A stretch of 6,444 nt of DNA from Alphaproteobacteria bacterium (GTDB taxonomy: Bacteria; Pseudomonadota; Alphaproteobacteria; JAGOMX01). Below are positions 1-5,934 of the stretch, piece by piece (positions within the stretch are counted from its first letter, which is position 1; each line of letters begins with the position of its first letter). Position numbers and translations under genes: made by a program. The DNA lies in the NCBI GenBank assembly GCA_016742295.1, contig JACVCA010000078.1, positions 1 to 6,444 of the forward strand, written 5' to 3'. The notes under the pieces are model-generated. The model had not been told where the DNA came from and did no database searches. It saw nothing but the letters and a program-made list of their open reading frames with translations.

Positions 1-2
1 GT

Positions 3-911
3 TGGTTTTTGACATTTTTAAAAATAATGGGAGCTTGGTCAGCGGTTACTGTACAATTGATAGCCACAATTTTAAAGTTTGTTCCTCTGGTGGCAATTGG
101 TTTATTAGGGATATTTCATTTAAGTATGGACAATTTTATCCCGTTTAACCCTACGCAACAACCTACATTCTCTATTATTAATACAACAGCAACCTTAACT
201 TTATTTGCGTTTTTAGGTCTTGAATCTGCAACTGTTCCTGCAGAATCTGTTGAAAATCCGAAGAAAACAATTCCACGTGCAACCATCATTGGGACCGTGC
301 TCGCTGCTATTATTTACATATGGACGATGGTCGTAATTTTAGGAATTTTATCTCCTGCAGAACTTGCAAAGTCTTCTGCTCCTTTTGCAGATGCAGCTCG
401 CGTTATCTTTGGAGAATGGTCTGTGCCTATTATTGCTGCAAGTGCGGCAATTTCTGCCTTTGGGACTTTAAATGGCTGGATCATGTTGCAAGGTCAAATG
501 CCTCTTGCTGCAGCCCGTGATGGATTGTTCCCTCAGCTATTTGAAAAAGTGACTAAGAATGGAACTCCTATCGTGGGGTTAATTCTCTCAAGTATTTTAA
601 TTACAGTCTTATTAGCCATGAATTATGAAGCAAGTTTAGTTGAGCAATTCACAGTCATTGTTAATTTTACGACCTTTGCAATTTTACTGCCTTATCTTTA
701 CTCAAGCGTTGCAGATTTAATGTTATTATTCACACGTCCTAACAGTCTCTCATCGAGACATTTGTTCCGCTCAGCAATTATTGCAGGACTGGCCTTTGTG
801 TATTCTCTATGGGCTATTGTCGGCTCTGGTAAAGACATTGTTTATTTAGGTACCCTCTTCATCTTTGCAGGTATTCCCATTTATGTCTTAATGAAACGAA
901 AAGCCAATTAA
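3..911 (+). CDS. Amino-acid permease, APC superfamily, AdiC/PotE-like antiporter (5' truncated by window edge)
   Basis: This is the C-terminal part of an inner-membrane basic amino-acid/polyamine antiporter of the APC superfamily, which exchanges amino acids (typically arginine, ornithine or related compounds) across the cytoplasmic membrane. The frame is open to the left edge, so the true start and about the first four helices lie outside; the TTG at 9 is only an internal codon. What remains reads as successive hydrophobic helices. The hallmark 'FLGLESATVPAESVENPKK' (about 207-263) corresponds to the AdiC segment carrying the proton-sensing Glu208, here the GAA at 222-224. 'LNGWIMLQGQ' near 468-497 retains the substrate-site Trp (AdiC Trp293) at 477-479. 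The position of AdiC Trp202 is Phe (204-206). The protein ends normally in a basic 'KRKAN' tail. The subfamily is clear from sequence memory; the exact substrate cannot be told. It is convergent with the kinase gene. Confidence 0.9.
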   Translation, partial: WFLTFLKIMGAWSAVTVQLIATILKFVPLVAIGLLGIFHLSMDNFIPFNPTQQPTFSIINTTATLTLFAFLGLESATVPAESVENPKKTIPRATIIGTVLAAIIYIWTMVVILGILSPAELAKSSAPFADAARVIFGEWSVPIIAASAAISAFGTLNGWIMLQGQMPLAAARDGLFPQLFEKVTKNGTPIVGLILSSILITVLLAMNYEASLVEQFTVIVNFTTFAILLPYLYSSVADLMLLFTRPNSLSSRHLFRSAIIAGLAFVYSLWAIVGSGKDIVYLGTLFIFAGIPIYVLMKRKAN

Positions 912-1017
912 AATTTTTCTTTTAGATAATCCTTAAATAGATAGCCCGGTTGTAGGGCGCCAATCATTCAGAAGGAAGAGTCCAAAAATAATTTACGGAT
1001 GATACGATCAAAAGACG

Positions 1018-1046
1018 CAACAGAGGAGCATCTGTCTCCTCTGTTG
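1018..1046. terminator. Perfect 11-bp hairpin between convergent genes, probable bidirectional terminator
   Basis: CAACAGAGGAG (1018-1028) and its exact complement CTCCTCTGTTG (1036-1046) enclose a 7-nt loop. It sits between the stop codon of the permease (911) and that of the convergent kinase (1087), where a shared terminator is expected. On the minus strand the stem is followed by GCGTCTTTTG, a short broken U tract; on the + strand it is followed by TAAAATAAA. Neither side is a textbook U run, so efficiency is uncertain, but stem length and placement are convincing. Confidence 0.7.
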
Positions 1047-1086
1047 TAAAATAAAGTCCTACGTTTGTTTATAAGTTAACCCTACC

Positions 1087-4000
1087 TTAGTATGAAACTA
1101 TATTTTTCCCTTTCTTCTTACTAGATTGCTCTGGATTAAACTCTAACCGCTCAGTACTATAGGCTGGATCACGATTATCATTGCTGTGCTCTAGTTTGAA
1201 CTTCGGGGGCACATCACTATACGTTGAAGTTTGAGAATCAAGTCCTACATTATCATAGGCCGTTGATTTTGGTGCAGCATAGTTTCCAGCATCCCAACCT
1301 AGATCGTCCTCCTCATCACTATCTTTATAAGCTTCTTGTAATTTTTTATAAAGAGAAGGCATCTCTGCTCCATAAGCTTGTTGTGAAGACATCACCTCTT
1401 CTTGACCTTCTTTTGCAGGAAGTTTGCTTTGATAAGCAATTGAGGATGATCCAGCAGCACTATATGAAGGAACCTCAGTTGTATTACCTGCTTTTTTAGT
1501 AAAATTACTGTCTTCTTTTGCAAGCTTCTTATTAAATGCTTCGAAGAGTTCCTCGCCTGATGATTTCAGTTTTATTTTCTGAAGTTCTTGCTGGGCTTTA
1601 AAAGCTGACCATCTGCTGGTGGGATCAGATTGAAGTAAATCTTTAATTATAGGCAATATACTCCACTCTTCCCCAATCTCTGCGTAAACCTTCTCAAGAT
1701 TTTCATCAAAATAAGCTGAATCACCCTTATTAACAATATCTTCTACACCTTTCATAGGAAAAGGATAATTGTTGGTTGCAATCTCTAATAAAGTTAATCC
1801 TGCCGCAAAAGTATCGGCCTTTTTCCCTGAGAAAAATTTAGCTGTTTCTTTCGCTTTAAATTTACGTCCTTGACGTTCTTGCATTAGCAAACGGCAATGG
1901 GCAATACGATCAGGAGAGAAGTACCTAAAATCACCAAGTCCGCCTATGATCTTGTCTTTTTGTAAAGCACACCCAAAGTCACTGATATAGACAGTCCCAT
2001 CAGAATGCACAAGAACATTTGTGGGTTTAAGGTCAAGATGCGAAACTCCATTATCATGCATGTGGGCAAGCCCTGTTAACAATGAACGTGCAAAATGGGT
2101 TAAAAGTTGATCTTTGAGCTTATGCTTAGAGATTCTTGCGAGGCTTTGTTGAAATACCTCTCCGCTTCCAAAGGACGCTAAAGGGGTTACCTGCAATAAG
2201 AGATCCTGTGTTATCATATTTTCTCCACGGATCGTGGTTGAGCCAAAAGTCTCTTCTAAAAGATCTCTCATTGTATCTTCATGTTCCTCTGTCGGCTTAA
2301 AATGCAAGTATTCCAAAAGTGGCAGCACACCTTCTATTTGTCCTAGAGATTCTTGAAGTTTGCCTTCACGAAGCGAAGATTCAACGCTTTTAGTTCCCGC
2401 AACAATCTTCATTGCTCTAAAGGCTCCTGTATTTTCTTCTTTAGCAATGACAACTTTACCAAAGTTACCAGCACCTAAATGGAAAGGTGTTCTACTCTGT
2501 CCCTCTGGGATAGTAATTTTAAGGCCAGTTTGGGCATTAATTTCTTTGGCTTCCTTTTCACTTATTTTGAAATAAAGTCCATATTCTAAACCGTGCATTG
2601 CTCCTGTAACTCTGAGTCTTGCATCTTTTAGCCCTTTACCTTTAACAGCTTTGAAAGCATCTGGGGACACCATGGAAGGTGAACGGCTACCCATCTCCAT
2701 ATTTTCTTCAGCCTCTGCAAAAGCCTTTTCTCTCTTATGCTTTTTGTGCTTATACCAAGCGAAGGTCCCAACACCTGCCCCAACTCCGGCAGCGCATAAA
2801 GCAGCAACTCCAATAGGAACCCCTATTGCAGCACCTAATACTGCAGATGAAGACCCATCTGAAGACGAAGAATTGGAAGGTGGAGCTGCTGCTGCAACAA
2901 TTTCAGGACCTAAAATAGCATAATAGTTGACAGGGCTACCACTTACGCTTTGTGAAACACGCAAAACGATAGCAGCAGTTGAGTTTGGCAGGTAAAATTC
3001 CGCAAATTTCTCAGCTGTACTATCTGTGAGGTTGCTAAGAAGAGGAGAAATTGAATCAAAAACCACTGTATTATCGGTACTAGGTTCTTGTATGGTTGGG
3101 TTCCACACGTAAGAATGCGTAAGCCTTCGTATATTTGTTGAATTTAGTTCATAATTAATGGTGTTGGTGACAACAGGCCCATCAACAACATTTGTAGTAA
3201 CGGTGTGTAATGCTTTGTATTTCTCAACAAAATAGTATATAAGGCGAGCATAATTTCCTGTAGAGAGAAAGCTTGAGCAAGAAAGAGGATCAAGTCCAAG
3301 GCCCTGTAGGCAATTTATAATACCATTTGGGATTAGGTTATTATCCTCTGTAAATTGTTGGATTGTTCTACTGTTCTGTCCATTTGGACTATCAACATAT
3401 CCTGAATAGAATGAATTTAAAAAATCATTAAATGTTTTATTATCTCTATCTGAGGCTGTTGAGGGTTTGCTTGCTATAATGGGAGTACTGGAAAGATTAG
3501 AGGGAATAACGCGATTTATAGCTGTTTCATTCGTGATAAGACGTTGCCATAATAGATAAGCCTTCCCACTTGCGGGACGTAAGACAGCATTTCCAATGCC
3601 AAAACTACCATCATTATTCATAGAGGTAAAAAGTAAGATTTCACTACTTGGAAACTGAGATAAGTAAAAAGGATTTAAACTTCCTGATAAGGTTGAGGCA
3701 GAAAGTGTAGAACTTATGTTTACTGTAAGGGGATCAAAAATTTGGTAAGTTGTATGATTATAGAAGCTATCATCAATTTTAGTATTCGTATATCCTATAT
3801 AAGGGTCAAACAGATTATAAAATTCTATGGAAGTGTTGCTTAGAGGGGAGGCTCCTATCCTAAAGCTGTTAATTTCAGAATAATATCCAGAATTTTGAAG
3901 CTGCTGTACGATTCCCGTTGGTCCTATCTCATCAGCTATGGCAAATCTTCTGGTAGGATTTGTAAAACCAAAAATTAAAGATCCATCATAATTAGGATTG

Positions 4001-5022
4001 CTAAACATGGTATCAATTTCATCTCCAAACCCACAACAATCTAAAAGCGCAAAGGCACTCTCACATTCTTTATAGGTTCCACTGCATACATCCTCCAACA
4101 ATTGAGGGCGCTGGGCAGCAACGGCTGGCATAAAATTTGCGCTACTAAGCAGGAGTAAAAATGTTGCCCCTTTAGCGACGCGAGACCAGTCAACCTTTTG
4201 AGGTATATGGATACCTAACCTTCTCAATGTTCTTATAGAATCCTCTTGAAGTTTGCCTCCATCTAATTTTCTATAAAGGGTTTTAACAGCTCTACTTAAA
4301 TAGGGTAGGTTTTCTTCTCGGCATTCATAAGAACGCATATTGCCTAGACTCTCAGCTAGAAATACACCTTGTTGAAAATAATTAGGCTCCATAAATTCTA
4401 TTTCGTCTTCAGAAGAAGTTTGAGTATAAGTTGTATAATCTTTTTGAATTAACGCTGGCAGCCCTTCTTTATTAAGTTCCTCATAAAAATTAATATATGA
4501 TTCTATAAACTGAGGAAGATTTCCCTCATCAACTTCTATTTCCTTAATTTGGCGGTAATTCGAAAAAAGGAACTTACGCTTACCAGCAAAGCTAGGATGG
4601 CTTGTGAATGCCTTAGCAGTTAAAGAATTTGAGAGTCTCTCATCCAGGTAGGTAAAGAAATTATTGAGATTATTATGACTAAGCGTCGCTACATGATAAA
4701 GCAATTCGCTTCCTTCTTGTTGCCATTCTAATCCAGGCTGATCGATAATTGTGTGCCATGAAATGTTGTCTAGTTTTGATACCTTAGGAGCAGATTGAGA
4801 AGGAGAAAGAGTAGAATTAGGAAGAAGAATAGAAAATGTACTGGTTAATTTATGCCAAATATTGCCTATTAAAGAAGGTGAAGAATTCGATTTATCTGGG
4901 ATTAAGGCATTTTTGCTTATATTATGATGGGTTAATGATTCTTCTTCAATATTAGATGCTTTAAGATTATGGGTTAATGTACTCATAATAATCAGCATAC
5001 TTAGCACCTTGAAATTAAGCAT
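1087..5022 (-). CDS. Receptor-like membrane Ser/Thr protein kinase with large novel exported N-terminal region
   Basis: A 1311-residue predicted single-pass membrane kinase. In order: signal peptide (1 to ~22), unrecognised exported region (~23-713) with cysteines at 313, 320, 329, 330, 571 and 582, Ser-rich linker (715-726), membrane helix (~727-756) followed by basic KHKKHKREK, juxtamembrane segment (~757-845), kinase domain (~846-1150), and a tail (1151-1311) with ten tyrosines. Kinase motifs are intact: glycine loop GAGNFGKV (850-857), Lys872 in AMK, likely alpha-C Glu886, HLDLKPTN (Asp997, Lys999, Asn1002), DFG (1015-1017) and the helix-I Arg1137. HRD is HLD, and APE is replaced by SPD (1036-1038). 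Lys at 999 indicates Ser/Thr rather than Tyr specificity. A second signal-like hydrophobic segment lies at 284-303. The start at 5022 is supported by a strong Shine-Dalgarno and the signal peptide. The ligand, substrates and family of the exported part are unknown. Confidence 0.93.
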   Translation of the reverse strand: MLNFKVLSMLIIMSTLTHNLKASNIEEESLTHHNISKNALIPDKSNSSPSLIGNIWHKLTSTFSILLPNSTLSPSQSAPKVSKLDNISWHTIIDQPGLEWQQEGSELLYHVATLSHNNLNNFFTYLDERLSNSLTAKAFTSHPSFAGKRKFLFSNYRQIKEIEVDEGNLPQFIESYINFYEELNKEGLPALIQKDYTTYTQTSSEDEIEFMEPNYFQQGVFLAESLGNMRSYECREENLPYLSRAVKTLYRKLDGGKLQEDSIRTLRRLGIHIPQKVDWSRVAKGATFLLLLSSANFMPAVAAQRPQLLEDVCSGTYKECESAFALLDCCGFGDEIDTMFSNPNYDGSLIFGFTNPTRRFAIADEIGPTGIVQQLQNSGYYSEINSFRIGASPLSNTSIEFYNLFDPYIGYTNTKIDDSFYNHTTYQIFDPLTVNISSTLSASTLSGSLNPFYLSQFPSSEILLFTSMNNDGSFGIGNAVLRPASGKAYLLWQRLITNETAINRVIPSNLSSTPIIASKPSTASDRDNKTFNDFLNSFYSGYVDSPNGQNSRTIQQFTEDNNLIPNGIINCLQGLGLDPLSCSSFLSTGNYARLIYYFVEKYKALHTVTTNVVDGPVVTNTINYELNSTNIRRLTHSYVWNPTIQEPSTDNTVVFDSISPLLSNLTDSTAEKFAEFYLPNSTAAIVLRVSQSVSGSPVNYYAILGPEIVAAAAPPSNSSSSDGSSSAVLGAAIGVPIGVAALCAAGVGAGVGTFAWYKHKKHKREKAFAEAEENMEMGSRSPSMVSPDAFKAVKGKGLKDARLRVTGAMHGLEYGLYFKISEKEAKEINAQTGLKITIPEGQSRTPFHLGAGNFGKVVIAKEENTGAFRAMKIVAGTKSVESSLREGKLQESLGQIEGVLPLLEYLHFKPTEEHEDTMRDLLEETFGSTTIRGENMITQDLLLQVTPLASFGSGEVFQQSLARISKHKLKDQLLTHFARSLLTGLAHMHDNGVSHLDLKPTNVLVHSDGTVYISDFGCALQKDKIIGGLGDFRYFSPDRIAHCRLLMQERQGRKFKAKETAKFFSGKKADTFAAGLTLLEIATNNYPFPMKGVEDIVNKGDSAYFDENLEKVYAEIGEEWSILPIIKDLLQSDPTSRWSAFKAQQELQKIKLKSSGEELFEAFNKKLAKEDSNFTKKAGNTTEVPSYSAAGSSSIAYQSKLPAKEGQEEVMSSQQAYGAEMPSLYKKLQEAYKDSDEEDDLGWDAGNYAAPKSTAYDNVGLDSQTSTYSDVPPKFKLEHSNDNRDPAYSTERLEFNPEQSSKKKGKNIVSY
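1090..1572 (-). other. Tyrosine-rich low-complexity cytoplasmic tail of the kinase (residues 1151-1311)
   Basis: After the last kinase helix the protein becomes polar and low-complexity. Ten tyrosines occur between residue 1187 and the C-terminal residue 1311 (1187, 1197, 1217, 1225, 1232, 1248, 1256, 1268, 1288, 1311). Five are preceded by Ala (IAYQ, QAYG, EAYK, TAYD, PAYS). Local contexts include YDNV, YSDVPP and YKDSDEEDD. This resembles docking tails of receptor kinases in appearance only; it may simply be a disordered, autophosphorylated tail. Confidence 0.6.
1573..2490 (-). other. Protein kinase domain (residues ~845-1150)
   Basis: The kinase fold can be followed from the glycine loop (GAGNFGKV, 850-857) and Lys872 through the catalytic loop (HLDLKPTN, 995-1002), DFG (1015-1017), the activation segment ending GDFRYFSPD (1030-1038) and the DxxxxG helix-F motif ADTFAAG (1069-1075) to the conserved Arg1137. 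Two insertions stand out. One of roughly 30 residues, acidic, lies between the strands before the hinge (about 910-937). Another of about 20, carrying nine Lys/Arg, lies between SPD and helix F (about 1044-1068). All residues needed for ATP binding and phosphotransfer are present, so an active enzyme is predicted. Confidence 0.9.
2755..2844 (-). other. Single membrane helix and glycine/alanine-rich segment of the kinase (residues ~727-756)
   Basis: A serine-rich linker (residues 715-726) leads into about 28 uncharged residues rich in Gly, Ala and Val with small-residue spacing (GAAIG, GVPIG, GVGAG). FAWYKHKKHKREK follows, a classic positive-inside stop-transfer. This puts the kinase in the cytoplasm and the preceding region outside the membrane. 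Only this segment has the length and the flanking charges of a clear membrane anchor in the second half of the protein. Confidence 0.85.
4114..4167 (-). other. Internal signal-peptide-like hydrophobic segment in the kinase (residues 286-303)
   Basis: A basic stretch (RTLRRLG...WSRVAKG) precedes ATFLLLLSSANFMPAVAA, then QRPQ. This has the n-, h- and c-regions of a Sec signal, with an AVA-A type cleavage site at about residue 303, although it lies nearly 290 residues into the protein. It could be a second anchor, an internal processing site or a buried helix. Confidence 0.5.
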
Positions 5023-5090
5023 TGGCCTTCTCCTCTATTTATTATTTTGAATTTAGGACACACTAGCATAAAAGGCTATAAGAGGCCAAT
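5021..5090 (-). promoter_or_regulatory. Possible leader hairpin that pairs with the kinase start codon
   Basis: On the minus strand ATTGGCCT (5090-5083) is exactly complementary to AGGCCAAT (5028-5021). The latter fills the spacer between the Shine-Dalgarno and the ATG and includes the first two bases of the ATG. Pairing would enclose 54 nt, with the ribosome binding site at the base of the loop. An 8-bp match in a region this size can arise by chance, so this is only a candidate translational control element. Confidence 0.3.
5029..5034 (-). promoter_or_regulatory. Strong Shine-Dalgarno for the kinase gene
   Basis: The minus strand reads AGGAGA followed by 7 nt and then ATG at 5022. This near-ideal ribosome binding site fixes the start of the kinase at the codon that also gives a signal peptide. 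Confidence 0.85.
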
Positions 5091-5091
5091 A

Positions 5092-5111
5092 CTTATTATT
5101 TGCCAAATAAG
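5092..5111. repeat. AT-rich imperfect palindrome in the kinase leader
   Basis: CTTATT (5092-5097) and AATAAG (5106-5111) form a 6-bp inverted repeat around an 8-nt centre, about 70-90 bp upstream of the kinase ATG. It could be a regulator half-site pair or chance in AT-rich sequence. Confidence 0.25.
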
Positions 5112-5152
5112 AGGGTAGGAAGGGGGGTATTTTCAGGCACTTAATCGTATTT

Positions 5153-5181
5153 ACTATAAATATCCTAATATTTAGCTACAA
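5153..5181 (-). promoter_or_regulatory. Candidate sigma70-type promoter for the kinase gene
   Basis: On the minus strand TTGTAG (5181-5176) is followed after exactly 17 nt by TATAGT (5158-5153), a 5 of 6 match to the -10 consensus. The -35 matches only 3 of 6. Transcription would start near 5146, giving a leader of about 120 nt that holds a run of six C (5122-5127), the AT palindrome and the possible start-codon hairpin. The AT-rich context makes chance matches common. Confidence 0.4.
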
Positions 5182-5205
5182 ATATAAATTTAAGGCTTCT
5201 CGTAT

Positions 5206-5241
5206 TTTAAGTTATTTTATAAAATCATTAAATAACTTAAA
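5206..5241. repeat. Perfect 12-bp inverted repeat spanning the stop codon of the beta-barrel gene
   Basis: TTTAAGTTATTT (5206-5217) and AAATAACTTAAA (5230-5241) are exact complements around a 12-nt centre. The repeat covers the last codons and stop of the outer-membrane protein. Each arm holds only one G or C, and no U run follows on the minus strand, so it is a weak transcription terminator at best. It may instead protect the mRNA 3' end. Confidence 0.55.
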
Positions 5242-5922
5242 CTTAAAATGAATTGTAAATCTATTTTCATGAATTCGAGCTTTTACATTTAGAGCTGGAG
5301 TATTATGTGCATCTTGTACATTATAAGACAGCTTTTTATACTGTACACGGGAAAATTCTCCACCCAAAGATAGCTTTTCATTAAGAGGAACATCAACTCC
5401 TAAGCCAGCAAGAAAACCATTTAAGTATTTAGCTTTATTGTTCGAACCACTTAAAGGCAAACTCTCAGTAACAGAGGTGATTCGACATTGTAAAACTCCA
5501 AGCTTTAAGTAAGGAAGCCCTCCTTTATAAAGGTACCCAAATCGCAAAGAAGTGCCATAGCTACGTTTTATCTTGAAAGCTGTTCTTAAAGGCTCACCAG
5601 CAGTTACTCCTCCTAAGTTAGTCTTAGCTGTTCCACGCACCCATATGCTATCAATCTCAATTCCAGTATGAATAAGATTCTTGAAGGTATGAGTATATAA
5701 TAGGGCAGGTCCAAGAATTGGCCCTTCTAAGGAAATATTTGAGGAGTCTTTTTTATCTTTCACTGCTGGTACCGCGAAGTGATTTAATTTTCCGACAGCA
5801 TTTGTGAAACCCCCTCGTCCTAAAAAAGAAAAACCATTCAAAGAGGATTCGGACGAGTAAGTTTCAGAGATAAATGGTATAATCGATATAAGAACACTCA
5901 AAGTAGTTTTTATTTTCATCAT
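5212..5922 (-). CDS. Small outer-membrane beta-barrel protein (OmpA/OMP_b-brl-like)
   Basis: A 236-residue predicted outer-membrane protein. A basic N-terminus (MMKIK) and hydrophobic stretch TTLSVLISIIPFI (6-18) make a Sec signal peptide, with cleavage likely around residue 20-26. The mature part alternates polar and apolar residues in amphipathic strands. The late segments KYLNGFLAGLGVDVPL (165-180) and KLSLGGEFSRVQYKKL (183-198) follow the usual pattern of small barrels, in which a glycine-rich strand is followed by 'lslggEf'. The last strand, RFTIHFKFKLF (221-231), is a plausible beta-signal, but five residues (NDFIK) follow the terminal Phe. The size fits an 8-stranded barrel. It starts 12 bases after the upstream stop, with a weak GAGAG (5931-5935) as ribosome binding site, so it is probably co-transcribed with the repeat protein. 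Its function (adhesin, structural or immune-type antigen) cannot be told. Confidence 0.82.
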   Translation of the reverse strand: MMKIKTTLSVLISIIPFISETYSSESSLNGFSFLGRGGFTNAVGKLNHFAVPAVKDKKDSSNISLEGPILGPALLYTHTFKNLIHTGIEIDSIWVRGTAKTNLGGVTAGEPLRTAFKIKRSYGTSLRFGYLYKGGLPYLKLGVLQCRITSVTESLPLSGSNNKAKYLNGFLAGLGVDVPLNEKLSLGGEFSRVQYKKLSYNVQDAHNTPALNVKARIHENRFTIHFKFKLFNDFIK

Positions 5923-5934
5923 CTTTAGTTCTCT

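Noticed and set aside
9..11. TTG at 9 as the start of the permease
   Set aside because: The frame is open to the left edge (TGG TTT precede it) and the encoded sequence aligns with the middle of APC transporters, so the gene is truncated by the window.
320..520. 66-codon frame inside the permease
   Set aside because: It is out of frame with a clear APC transporter and Cys-rich in a way typical of shifted-frame reading.
944..958. GCCC/GGGC hairpin just after the permease stop as its terminator
   Set aside because: It has only 4 bp of stem and no U run follows; the T-rich stretch lies upstream of it. The 11-bp hairpin at 1018-1046 is much stronger.
1224..2923. Small open frames on the + strand and in other frames inside the kinase gene (1224-1499, 2360-2575, 2651-2923; minus 2628-2813)
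   Set aside because: They overlap strongly supported kinase coding sequence, and their translations look like reverse-frame artefacts with no recognisable motif.
5122..5127. Run of six C (minus strand) in the kinase leader as a phase-variation tract
   Set aside because: Six bases is short for slippage-driven switching, and it lies far from a likely promoter spacer; noted only as a curiosity.
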